From the NCBI GenBank assembly GCA_965223215.1, contig CBDCVZ010000010.1, positions 4,340,001 through 4,404,000 of the forward strand: 64,000 bases of DNA, in the 5' to 3' direction. Source of the DNA: JABDMH01 sp965223215 (GTDB taxonomy: Bacteria > Bacteroidota > Bacteroidia > Chitinophagales > Saprospiraceae). This document shows positions 25,521 through 34,205 of the stretch, piece after piece. The translations under genes were made by a program, and so were the position numbers. Under the pieces are notes generated by a model. The model was not told the origin of the DNA, did no database searches, and saw nothing but the letters and a program-made list of their open reading frames with translations. The stretch's first letter is position 1, and every line of letters starts with the position of its first letter.

Positions 25521-25552
25521 AAGGTGCTTTTTGGATCAGCAGAAAGCACCTT
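25521..25552 (+). terminator. Hairpin terminator downstream of ppiD
   Basis: AAGGTGCTTT (25521-25530) and AAAGCACCTT (25543-25552) form a perfect 10-bp stem with a 12-nt loop, 28 bp past the ppiD stop. The right arm ends in CTTTG, with no long T-run, so it is probably a modest terminator or a transcript-end stabiliser. Confidence 0.55.
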
Positions 25553-25622
25553 TGTCATTCTAGCTAAATCCAATACTTCTTACCTTTTCCTGACGTTCAT
25601 TAATAAGTTGCTACGATCACCA

Positions 25623-26228
25623 ATGAAAAAATCTATTTTGATCATCGGCTTGTTTGGTCTCCTGGCTTGCAGCAATTATGAAAAAGTCGACATCAAGAAC
25701 GCCGAAGGACAGATTACCGAGTCTTATCAGGTGAATCGTCAAACCAAACTCAAAGACGGTCCTTATCAACGTTTTAATGCCGGTGTGCTTGTCGAAGAGG
25801 CCTTTTATCGCTCTGATACTTTAGAGGGACAACGAGTACTGTTTTATGACCGCGGCAATAAGGAGATTGAAGAGACCTACCTGGCAGGTGTTCATCACGG
25901 CCCGTTTTACACCTATTATGAAGATGGTGCGGTCAAGCTGGCCGGGCAGTACAAAAAGGGCGTCATGGATTCAACCTGGATCAAATACTATCCTTCCGGA
26001 CAAATGATGGAAAAAGTCGAAATGGCAGAGAACAATGAAAATGGCCCATTCGTAGAGTATTATGAAAACGGAAATCTGAAGGCGCAAGGCAATTATCTTG
26101 ATGGCGATAATGAACATGGTGAATTATTGCTCTATGATGAAAATGGTGAATTGGAGCGAAAAATGGAATGTGATAAAGGTATTTGCCACACCATCTGGTC
26201 CAGAGAAAAAAGTGCTGATGAGAATTGA
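25623..26228 (+). CDS. MORN/YwqK-repeat lipoprotein
   Basis: A 201-residue lipoprotein (leader MKKSILIIGLFGLLACSN, lipobox LLAC) with repeats of the MORN_2/YwqK kind: GPFYTYYEDGAVKLAGQY, DSTWIKYYPSGQMMEKVEM, GPFVEYYENGNLKAQGNY and GELLLYDENGELERKME. Such proteins are common in Bacteroidota and probably form beta-sheet surfaces for binding; no function is assigned. The ATG at 25623 is taken as start; an in-frame extension to 25455 covers the ppiD terminator and is not credible. It overlaps the porQ start by 11 bp, so the two are likely co-translated. Confidence 0.85.
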   Translation: MKKSILIIGLFGLLACSNYEKVDIKNAEGQITESYQVNRQTKLKDGPYQRFNAGVLVEEAFYRSDTLEGQRVLFYDRGNKEIEETYLAGVHHGPFYTYYEDGAVKLAGQYKKGVMDSTWIKYYPSGQMMEKVEMAENNENGPFVEYYENGNLKAQGNYLDGDNEHGELLLYDENGELERKMECDKGICHTIWSREKSADEN

Positions 26229-27273
26229 TTTACTATTCATTTCCATTTTTTTACTGCACCATACCGTCTATGGTCAGGAAGGTGGAAATCAGATTTTTAG
26301 CTTCTTAAATTTGAGTCCTTCCTCAAGGACCACAGCTTTGGGTGGCTCGCAAATTGTCCAGGCTGGTGTTGATATTTCGACCAGCTTCGAAAATCCGGCC
26401 ACATCAAATGCTGGTCTTGATAATGAACTGAGTTTTCAACATCAGTTTTTATTTGCAGGTATTCAAACTGGTCAGGTAGGATACGGCAGATTCCTTGCCA
26501 CCAAAAATCTAATGCTTCATGGAGGTGCCAAATACATCTTATTTGGTGAATTTGATGGAACCGATGTATTTGGAAACCAGACCGGTACTTTCAAAGGCAG
26601 TGAAGCCGCACTTTATGTTGGTGCCAGCTATCAATTATATGAAAATCTCAGTGTGGGTGCCAACCTAAAATTCATCAACAGCTCACTGGATGTTTACCGT
26701 TCAAGTGCATTAGCCATAGATCTCGGAGCCATCTATAATGACACGTCGGGATTGTTTTCGGCAGGTTTCAGTATTCGAAATGCTGGTATCCAAATCTCCA
26801 CATTTGATGACCTTCGTGAAAACCTGCCCCTCGAGATGAGTATAGGCATTACGCGAAAACTCAAACACCTGCCCTTTCGCTTATTTATTACCTACCATCA
26901 CCTGCAGCGTTGGAATCTACTTTACGATGATCCCAACACCCAGGAAGGTGGTTTCTTTGGTGGATTTCAAACCATTGATTCTGAACCTAGTGAGCTCGAT
27001 AATTTTTTTCGACATCTTATTTTCGGTGGAGAGTTTATCCTGGGTAAGAATGAAGCATTTAAAGTCCGCTTTGGGTACGATCATCAGCGCAAACAGGAGC
27101 TGTCACTTACCAATTTTCGCACGCTCACCGGATTTAGTTTGGGGTTTGGATTTCGAGTTAAAAAACTGCGCTTTGACTATGCGATCAGCAAAGTTCATTT
27201 TGGCGGCAGCACTCATCACCTTGGCCTCAGCACCAATCTGAAAACTTTTACTTCCCCTCAGATTCTTAATTGA
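26218..27273 (+). CDS. porQ: Type IX secretion system protein PorQ
   Basis: Outer-membrane barrel of the T9SS attachment complex, which with PorU, PorV and PorZ processes and anchors cargo. The 351-residue protein has a signal peptide (MRIDLLFISIFLLHHTVYGQ), the PorQ/PorV-type opening (FSFLNLSPSSRTTALGG and FENPATSNAGL), alternating beta strands and an FGGSTHHLGLSTN ending. The ATG at 26218 overlaps the end of the MORN lipoprotein. Homologues lie apart from other T9SS genes in most genomes, as here; sprA is 18 kb away. It converges on the YdbT-like gene with a 13-bp gap. Confidence 0.85.
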   Translation: MRIDLLFISIFLLHHTVYGQEGGNQIFSFLNLSPSSRTTALGGSQIVQAGVDISTSFENPATSNAGLDNELSFQHQFLFAGIQTGQVGYGRFLATKNLMLHGGAKYILFGEFDGTDVFGNQTGTFKGSEAALYVGASYQLYENLSVGANLKFINSSLDVYRSSALAIDLGAIYNDTSGLFSAGFSIRNAGIQISTFDDLRENLPLEMSIGITRKLKHLPFRLFITYHHLQRWNLLYDDPNTQEGGFFGGFQTIDSEPSELDNFFRHLIFGGEFILGKNEAFKVRFGYDHQRKQELSLTNFRTLTGFSLGFGFRVKKLRFDYAISKVHFGGSTHHLGLSTNLKTFTSPQILN

Positions 27274-27286
27274 AGGCTGCTAAAAT

Positions 27287-28780
27287 CTACATCCAAGCTT
27301 GCTTGCTTGATTCAATCTTATACAGAATGTAATTTTTGATTTGCAAAGCCAATGAATACTTGATGTAGGGTATGCGTACGTCGCCACTCGCCGTGTGTAG
27401 CACTAGATTCGAGAGATTCTTTCGACGTTGATACGGGGTCTGTTGCAGTTGAACACCCTGAACTTTGTACAATGCCAAAGCTTTGGTCACTGATTCCAAT
27501 ACTCCAGATGTAGTATACAATTTATTTTGACTAATCCTAAATTGCCATCTCTTCTGAAAGAAATATTGATAGGTCACCATAAAAAGCAGCCAACCGACGG
27601 CGCCCAAAATCCACTGCCATCGCTGCGTAAAATAAAACCCCGAACCAATGGCAAGGGCTGGAAGCAAACCAATCAGTACAGCTCTACGGTAAAAAAGTAA
27701 CTTCTCGACGCCGAATGTATCATACAGCTCATCGATCCAGTGCCCAAAATATGAAGATTCGACGCTATGCAGATCATGCACCGGACATCCAGGCACAGAG
27801 ATCGTAGTGCGCTTCGAACCCCGGGTACTGGAAGCCTGGTACAGCCGTAAGTAAACGATTCCAAATAGTTTCCTGAGTGGGTTTGATACCCACCGCAAAA
27901 TTTGAATTTTATGATCCAAGGCAGCCTGCTCACGACGGTTAAAAAGACCGGCCTCCGTTTTATACCCCAGCTCAGTTTTCCAAAAATGTAAGTTATAATA
28001 GCGAATGACTGTCCAAATCAAGGTACCGAAAAAAGACACAACCAGTAGTGCAACAAATAAATAAAATAAATACATGGCACCGCTGTTTACAACGTTTTCA
28101 GTCAAAGCATCGAATTCATCAACATACCGATCTCCGAGGGCATCACTTATGTTATCACGTAACCCCAACAAGAATGCCAGCACGATTCCAGCTGTTCTGA
28201 AATGATTCTGGCTGATACCCACTTTTAGAAGGTCACCAGGGTCAAGTGATAAAATCAATTGATCTGATTTGACGTTGATGGGTTGCCCCGTTTCAAGATC
28301 AATTTGATGATCGCCGCGTTGTTTAAGAATAAAGCCTCGCAGTTCATTTGCCTTGGTACGATCTAATGCAGCAAATTCAAATTCTTCACCAGAAGAGCCT
28401 GCTGTATCCACTTTCAATTTTACAACATCAAAAAATTGATGAACCAAGTTCTGCTCAAATGAAATGGATTGTATGCGGTCAAATGGAATATCAAGTTTTA
28501 CTTTTTTGAAAACTCCGTGTTGCACATGGAGCTTGCCATTTGCGATGTAGAAGAAGAACCTAAAATACTGCAGTATGGAGAATGCAATAATGGTTAAGGT
28601 AACAACCGCAGTCATTATTTTGCCCATCTCCGCAGTGACAAATTCACCCCGAAAAAAAAGGATCAGCAAAAATGGCCACCAGGTTCTGACCAGTGATTTA
28701 ATGACATTAAAAATGATCATCAAAATGGCAATGCGTGCTTGGCGGGTGGGTTGATCAAACCAAGCTTCACTCCTCTTCAT
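27287..28780 (-). CDS. PH-domain (bPH2, YdbT-like) membrane protein
   Basis: A 497-residue membrane protein with three bacterial PH-like (bPH2) modules, each following a pair of hydrophobic helices. Module 1 contains LHVQHGVFKKVKLDIPFDRIQSI, module 2 has TEAGLFNRREQAALDHKIQIL, and module 3 has LYTTSGVLESVTKALALYKVQGV. This is the YdbT architecture. The ATG at 28780 overlaps the end of the YdbS-like gene by 14 bp; a longer frame to 28834 is not needed. YdbS/YdbT pairs lack a settled role; in Bacillus they relate to resistance to some antimicrobial peptides. Confidence 0.87.
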   Translation of the reverse strand: MKRSEAWFDQPTRQARIAILMIIFNVIKSLVRTWWPFLLILFFRGEFVTAEMGKIMTAVVTLTIIAFSILQYFRFFFYIANGKLHVQHGVFKKVKLDIPFDRIQSISFEQNLVHQFFDVVKLKVDTAGSSGEEFEFAALDRTKANELRGFILKQRGDHQIDLETGQPINVKSDQLILSLDPGDLLKVGISQNHFRTAGIVLAFLLGLRDNISDALGDRYVDEFDALTENVVNSGAMYLFYLFVALLVVSFFGTLIWTVIRYYNLHFWKTELGYKTEAGLFNRREQAALDHKIQILRWVSNPLRKLFGIVYLRLYQASSTRGSKRTTISVPGCPVHDLHSVESSYFGHWIDELYDTFGVEKLLFYRRAVLIGLLPALAIGSGFYFTQRWQWILGAVGWLLFMVTYQYFFQKRWQFRISQNKLYTTSGVLESVTKALALYKVQGVQLQQTPYQRRKNLSNLVLHTASGDVRIPYIKYSLALQIKNYILYKIESSKQAWM

Positions 28781-29303
28781 CGTGATCTTTGATTTGAGAG
28801 ATGACAAAGTCCTTGAGCCGGACGGCCACCTCATCTCGCAATCCTGGAATACTTATATCACTGCTTGATCCTCCCGCGGTGTAGACCCTTAATTCCGCTA
28901 GGCCAAAACTTCTATCAAGGACTCCCCTCGATAATTCACAGTGTTGGACCCGTGTAAAAGGTATGGTTATCCAGTCTCGGAAAAAAACACCGGATTTAAA
29001 ACTGATATCTCGTTGTCGCAGCAAATAAAATTTTCGATCAACACTAGCACTGGCAAACCAAAAGCTGAGGATAGTAAGTAACATCCACATAATTAGACTC
29101 GCGTAACTAAGCCAATGGAAAACCCCCAGGTAGAGAAGAATAAAGAGCAGTAAAAAAATTAAAAGCACTGCAAAAATAATTGCATTAGTGAGGTATAAAA
29201 CCTTGGCGTAGGTGCGCTCAATCGGAATGAACTCTTCTGATTGTAAGTGCGGCAAATGTGCAATATCAAGGGCACTGTTTTCGAAAAATTGTGATTCATG
29301 CAT
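28767..29303 (-). CDS. PH-domain (bPH2, YdbS-like) membrane protein
   Basis: A 178-residue protein with two hydrophobic helices (about 40-62 and 64-85) and one C-terminal bPH2 domain (FYLLRQRDISFKSGVFFRDW, then IPFTRVQHCELSRG, then FGLAELRVYTAGGSSSDI). The domain order is that of YdbS, and the YdbT-like partner follows with overlap. Its ATG lies 8 bp inside the end of mfd, so it is translated from the mfd message. Confidence 0.88.
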   Translation of the reverse strand: MHESQFFENSALDIAHLPHLQSEEFIPIERTYAKVLYLTNAIIFAVLLIFLLLFILLYLGVFHWLSYASLIMWMLLTILSFWFASASVDRKFYLLRQRDISFKSGVFFRDWITIPFTRVQHCELSRGVLDRSFGLAELRVYTAGGSSSDISIPGLRDEVAVRLKDFVISQIKDHDEEE

Positions 29304-32300
29304 TGCTAACAGCCGGTTCGGTGATTAATTCTTCGCGCAAGCGTGCTAAAAATTTTCTTGCTTGATCGAGGTCGGTAATACCTTCCTTAATCAGTATCAA
29401 ATACTGACGGCTTTGTTTCATCCTGATTCCAAACTCTTCACCGCGTGAGGCCAGGAAAGTCAAGAAGTCTTGAAAGAAACGTGTCTCAAAAAATGCGGAC
29501 TGCGGATTTAGTACAAAGAAACACTGTAACTTTTCATTCTTCATGACACATCGCTCAAAACCTAACTCGCGACAGACCCATCTTATTCTGATCATGTCAA
29601 ACAGTGCATAAACTTGCTCAGGTAAAGTTCCAAACCGATCGTGAATTCTGGTGCCAAAATCATTTAATTCTGACTCCGTTTTGACTCCATCTAATTCAGT
29701 GTAGAGATTCAACCGCTCTTGAATATTATTGACGTAAGCATCTGGAATCAACATTTCAAAATCTGTCTCAATTTGAACTTCGGTTACATAATTTCGACGA
29801 TCGAGTTCCTCTGCAAATAATTCTTTAAATTCGGATTCCTTCAATTCTTGAATGGCTTCCTCCAGAATTTTAGTATACGTCTCATAACCAATTTCTGTAA
29901 TAAATCCACTTTGCTCACCACCCAAAAGATTTCCTGCACCGCGAATGTCTAAATCACGCATCGCAATATTAAAACCGCTTCCCAATTCAGAAAACTCTTC
30001 GAGCGTCCGGAGGCGTTTGCGAGCATCGCTGGTCAATGTAGAAATTGGTGGGCTAAATAAATAGCAGAATGCTTTTCGATTTGACCTCCCGACACGCCCT
30101 CGCAATTGATGCAGGTCACTCATTCCAAATTGATGTGCATTGTTGATGATTATAGTATTGGCATTGGGAATATCTAGGCCTGTCTCAATAATATTGGTAC
30201 AGAGCAAAACATCATAATCACCTTCAATAAATTTTAGTAGGGTGCGCTCCAATTGCTTGGCTTCCATCTGCCCATGAGCCATCGCTATGTCTACATCAGG
30301 ACATTGGCGTCGAAGCATGACCATCATTTCCGGCAAATTTTTCACCCGATTATGGACAAAGAAAACCTGGCCTCCTCGATGAACCTCGTAGTAAATGGCA
30401 TCCCGAATCAAGTCATTATTAAAAACCCTGGTTTCAGTATGGATCGGTTGCCGATTAGGTGGTGGCGTGCGAATAATGGAAAGATCGCGGGCTGCCATCA
30501 ACGAAAATTGTAACGTCCGTGGTATCGGTGTTGCCGTTAAGGTCAACGTATCGACATTGACTTGAAGATTGCGTAATTTCTCCTTGGCAGCTACGCCAAA
30601 TTTTTGCTCTTCATCAATTACGAGAAGACCCAAATCTTTGAAAGATACTTTCTTGTTCAGCAATCCATGGGTACCAATGATGATGTCAATTTTCCCAGCT
30701 GTTAATTTTTCAAATATTTCGTTCCGGTCTTTTGTTGATTTAAATCTATTTAGGTAGGAAATCGATAAATCAAATTCTTTGAGTCGTTCACTAAACGTCT
30801 TGTAGTGTTGGAGTGCCAGGATGGTAGTCGGCACTAAAACTGCCACCTGCTTACCATCGCAGACCGCTTTGAATGCTGCCCGAATAGCCACTTCCGTTTT
30901 GCCAAATCCAACATCCCCACAGATCAAGCGATCCATCGGAAAAGCCTTTTCCATATCCGTCTTGACGTCAATGGTTGCTTGAAGTTGATCGGGCGTATCT
31001 TCAAAAAAGAACGAAGCCTCCAACTCATTCTGCAAGTAACCATCGGGCGGAAAGGCATGACCGGTTGAGGCCTTTCTTTTAGCATATAGTTTAATTAACT
31101 CACTCGCAATATCTTTTACCTTGCGTTTGGTTTTGCGCTTGAGTGCTTTCCAGCTGTCTGAACCAAGTTTATTTAGTGAAGGTGCGGTGCCGTCTTTCCC
31201 TACATATTTAGATATCTTATGTAGTGATTGAATACCGACGTAGAGAATGTCGTTATTTTTGTAGATCAGACGAACCGATTCCTGTAGATGTCCATTGATA
31301 TCAATTTTTTCCAGCCCCGAATATCGACCGACACCATGGTCTATATGGGTGACAAAATCTCCCGGTTGTAACTCCCTCAAAAATTTCAACGTTAGGGCCT
31401 GGTCTTTGGTAAAACCACGGCGTAGCTTGTATTTGTGAAATCTCTGAAATATTTGATGGTCGGTATAGCAGGCTACTTTTAAGATCGGATCGATGAATCC
31501 CTTGTCGATGGATTTAATTACCGGCTGGATCTTAACTCTCGCCTCAAGATCTTCAAAGATGGCAGTAAACCTTTGCACCTGCCGCACATTGTCAGTAAAT
31601 AAATAACTCTTGACGCCTTCTTTATCCAGTTTTTCCAGATCCTCAATGAGCAGTGTAAAATTTTTATTGAAGGAGGGTTGTGGCCGACCTTCCCAGGCAA
31701 TCACATGATCAATTTGAGAGGAAGCCTCCGTCTTATTAATCAACACCTTAGAGCGATTCGCCAAGTCTTGCATAATGGCTGCTGGTGTTGCTAAGCGTGG
31801 CAGCTCTAGGTCTTCTTCGTCACTTTTTATTTGTGCGAGTGCAGCATGATGATTTTCAAAGCAGATCTGGAGGCGGTCCAGCGTAAAGGTTTCATCGACA
31901 AGCCAGATTAAACAGTCATCTGGTAAGATTTGAAACAAACTAACCTGCTCTGCTGATTCAAATTTGGTGTTGATGTTTGGAACTATCGACAATAAAGCAA
32001 TATTCTTGATCGATAATTGATCGATTGGATTAAATGTGCGAATGGATTCGATCTCTTCATCAAAGAGTTCAATTCGATACGGCCACTCGTTGCCAAAAGA
32101 AAAGATGTCGATGATCCCTCCCCGTATACTAAATTGACCCGGTTCATACACGAAATCGACATTTTCAAACCCGTACTCAATGAGAACTTCAATCAAAAAA
32201 TCAACATCGACTTCCTCCCTAATTTTTAAGTTGATCCGATTTCCATCGAGAATATTGGGAGCTACCACTTTTTCGCAGACGGCCTCAGGGAAAGTTATAA

Positions 32301-32688
32301 TGATATGTGCTGATGCTTCTATCGAGGTAACCTTATTGATGGATTCGGTTCTGCGCAGAACCTGATTATTATTAATCGCATCGTAAGTGGCGGGTTTCTT
32401 ACAAGAATCCGGAAAGTACCAAATTGGTTTATTAGGGAGGAGGTTGGTCAGATTGTGGTATTGGTATGCCGCCTCTTCTTTGGTTCGTGCGATGTACAAA
32501 ATGGTGCCCGGATTAGCCCGGTACAGTCCGGCAAAGGCAAACGATTCCTGTGCGCCAACCAATTCCTTGAAAAGTACATTGGTTGGTCGTTCTGAACGAA
32601 GCATTTCTACTGCTGCCTTAACTCTTTCATCTTCTTTATACTGATCAAGCAGCAGACTCAAATTGTCCACGAGGTAAAGATACTCCAA
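29296..32688 (-). CDS. mfd: Transcription-repair coupling factor Mfd
   Basis: Large SF2 translocase (1130 residues) that removes stalled RNA polymerase and recruits UvrA. The N-terminal UvrB-like part has GGIIDIFSFG, the middle has the RNA-polymerase-interaction region (FVTHIDHGVGRYSGLEKI), and the motor has Walker A (GDVGFGKTE, about 591), DEEQ (about 691) and TATPIPRTL; the TRCF C-terminus follows. No ATG exists near the N-terminus: candidates are TTG at 32688 (used here) or the GTG six codons later. The frame's upstream stop at 32701-32703 rules out a longer form. Two PH-domain genes follow in overlap. Confidence 0.96.
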   Translation of the reverse strand: MEYLYLVDNLSLLLDQYKEDERVKAAVEMLRSERPTNVLFKELVGAQESFAFAGLYRANPGTILYIARTKEEAAYQYHNLTNLLPNKPIWYFPDSCKKPATYDAINNNQVLRRTESINKVTSIEASAHIIITFPEAVCEKVVAPNILDGNRINLKIREEVDVDFLIEVLIEYGFENVDFVYEPGQFSIRGGIIDIFSFGNEWPYRIELFDEEIESIRTFNPIDQLSIKNIALLSIVPNINTKFESAEQVSLFQILPDDCLIWLVDETFTLDRLQICFENHHAALAQIKSDEEDLELPRLATPAAIMQDLANRSKVLINKTEASSQIDHVIAWEGRPQPSFNKNFTLLIEDLEKLDKEGVKSYLFTDNVRQVQRFTAIFEDLEARVKIQPVIKSIDKGFIDPILKVACYTDHQIFQRFHKYKLRRGFTKDQALTLKFLRELQPGDFVTHIDHGVGRYSGLEKIDINGHLQESVRLIYKNNDILYVGIQSLHKISKYVGKDGTAPSLNKLGSDSWKALKRKTKRKVKDIASELIKLYAKRKASTGHAFPPDGYLQNELEASFFFEDTPDQLQATIDVKTDMEKAFPMDRLICGDVGFGKTEVAIRAAFKAVCDGKQVAVLVPTTILALQHYKTFSERLKEFDLSISYLNRFKSTKDRNEIFEKLTAGKIDIIIGTHGLLNKKVSFKDLGLLVIDEEQKFGVAAKEKLRNLQVNVDTLTLTATPIPRTLQFSLMAARDLSIIRTPPPNRQPIHTETRVFNNDLIRDAIYYEVHRGGQVFFVHNRVKNLPEMMVMLRRQCPDVDIAMAHGQMEAKQLERTLLKFIEGDYDVLLCTNIIETGLDIPNANTIIINNAHQFGMSDLHQLRGRVGRSNRKAFCYLFSPPISTLTSDARKRLRTLEEFSELGSGFNIAMRDLDIRGAGNLLGGEQSGFITEIGYETYTKILEEAIQELKESEFKELFAEELDRRNYVTEVQIETDFEMLIPDAYVNNIQERLNLYTELDGVKTESELNDFGTRIHDRFGTLPEQVYALFDMIRIRWVCRELGFERCVMKNEKLQCFFVLNPQSAFFETRFFQDFLTFLASRGEEFGIRMKQSRQYLILIKEGITDLDQARKFLARLREELITEPAVSNA

Positions 32689-32774
32689 TAGAAAGACATC
32701 TTATTCAAATGCTCCTAAAAAGAGATTTAGGCAAAAAGTACTTTCTTCACCATGATTTTTAGATTACCAGCATC

Positions 32775-33674
32775 ATGTGGTTGAACCCTTTGCCATCAAA
32801 GGTCCTATTACTCGGTGAGTACACTGTCTTAAATGGAGGTGTTGCCATAGCCGTACCTTTCGGGAGATTTAGCGGACAGTGGACCCTTGACCATTCCCTG
32901 CCGCGGATCAGACCGACGTTTATTAATTACCTAGAGCGTATTAATAGTACCTTGACGACTCCGCTGTCTTTGCAGAAATTGAAGACCTCCGAAGAACGGG
33001 GATGGAGATTTAAGTCAAACATACCCATAGGGCGAGGGTTGGGCAGTTCTGCAGCACTTACTGCTTCGCTCTACCGCTCTTTGACAGAGACGCATTCCAT
33101 CTCAACGGCCTTTCATGACATGGCATTGATCGAGTCCTTCTTTCATGGTCGAAGTTCGGGATTGGATGCCCTGGTGAGCTATACTGGAAAACCCATTTAT
33201 TTTCAAAAAATCCAGGGCCCTAAGGAGATTGAACTTCCCGGTGGAAAGGAACAGTTCTATCTGATTGATTCTCAAATCGATCGATCGACCCAGCCTTTAG
33301 TCCATTGGTTCAGTCAGCAAATGATGGACGCACCTTTTCAGCATGCGATGGCTGAATTGAGTCACCTCACCGAAATCTGTGCTGACTTGCTAAGAACCGG
33401 TGGATCTGTTTTAGAACCACTCAATCAGATTAGCCGACTTCAATACCAGTTCCTTAATCAATTGATCCCTCCCTCAATTGAATCCATTTGGAGATGTAGT
33501 TTGTCTAATCCGCAGATTGCGGTGAAGCTTTGTGGAGCCGGAGGAGGTGGTCATTTTCTGGTGATCACCAGTCCAACAATCGATCTGGCTTCGGAAACAG
33601 AACTGTTCAAGTTTCCGATGTTCGCACTAGATGATCTTACTGCAGGTAAGGATGAAAGCAGGAGGGATATTTAA
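32775..33674 (+). CDS. GHMP kinase, mevalonate-kinase-like
   Basis: A 299-residue small-molecule kinase of the GHMP superfamily. Motif 1 is at the N-terminus (PSKVLLLGEYTVLNGG), motif 2 is PIGRGLGSSAALTASL (about 87-102) and motif 3 is LCGAGGGGHFLVI (about 258-270). Bacteroidota typically have a distinct mevalonate-pathway-like GHMP kinase of this kind (often annotated GYDIA family or mevalonate kinase); the exact substrate cannot be told by eye, and no other mevalonate genes are nearby. Its last 48 bp overlap the 3' end of the methyltransferase gene on the opposite strand. Confidence 0.85.
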   Translation: MWLNPLPSKVLLLGEYTVLNGGVAIAVPFGRFSGQWTLDHSLPRIRPTFINYLERINSTLTTPLSLQKLKTSEERGWRFKSNIPIGRGLGSSAALTASLYRSLTETHSISTAFHDMALIESFFHGRSSGLDALVSYTGKPIYFQKIQGPKEIELPGGKEQFYLIDSQIDRSTQPLVHWFSQQMMDAPFQHAMAELSHLTEICADLLRTGGSVLEPLNQISRLQYQFLNQLIPPSIESIWRCSLSNPQIAVKLCGAGGGGHFLVITSPTIDLASETELFKFPMFALDDLTAGKDESRRDI

Positions 33675-34184
33675 GAGTTGAAAAGTCACATTCACGTTCC
33701 CAAAAATGCGCTTATACAATTGCTTTTCAAGAAGGGAATAGTGTACTTGAAAATACTGTCCTAAGGGCTTGAGGAAATCATAACAGCTTTGTACAATCGA
33801 CTGTGATACTTCATCTGGCAGCACCACAAACGGCAGTGCAGAAAAAACAACATCGATCTGAGTGAAGCCATGCTCCTGAATGTATTTGACTAGATGTTCA
33901 GCAGAATCCTCCACAACCACCAGCCTTGGATCGTTGATCGCCCGCATCAATTCGCAGAATTTCGGATTGATCTCGAAGGCAAAAAGCATGGCGTCTGCAG
34001 GCATTTTCTCAAGAATGTGGCTGGTCATCACTCCATCACCGGCTCCCAGCTCTACGATACATTTGGCACCACTCAAATCAGACATCCCAACCATCTTGGC
34101 GCACAGATACTTTGAGCTCGGAGTTACTGTACCGATTGTTTTTAGATTTTTGAGACCCTCCTTAAAAAAGTCCATCCTCCCCAT
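33627..34184 (-). CDS. Class I SAM-dependent methyltransferase (phospholipid N-methyltransferase-like)
   Basis: A 185-residue Rossmann-fold methyltransferase. The SAM-binding motif I is IVELGAGDGVMT (about 43-54), and FAFEINPKFCELM is motif II with the acidic end of strand 2. The lead GTVTPSSKYLCAKMV and the overall size resemble PmtA-type phospholipid N-methyltransferases and the KsgA/ErmC superfamily. The substrate is uncertain. It begins 21 bp after the OmpA-like gene in the same direction and is the last gene of the birA run. The 3' end overlaps the GHMP kinase. Confidence 0.82.
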   Translation of the reverse strand: MGRMDFFKEGLKNLKTIGTVTPSSKYLCAKMVGMSDLSGAKCIVELGAGDGVMTSHILEKMPADAMLFAFEINPKFCELMRAINDPRLVVVEDSAEHLVKYIQEHGFTQIDVVFSALPFVVLPDEVSQSIVQSCYDFLKPLGQYFQVHYSLLEKQLYKRIFGNVNVTFQLLNIPPAFILTCSKII

Positions 34185-34205
34185 GAGTGATTTTCATTTT
34201 GTTTG

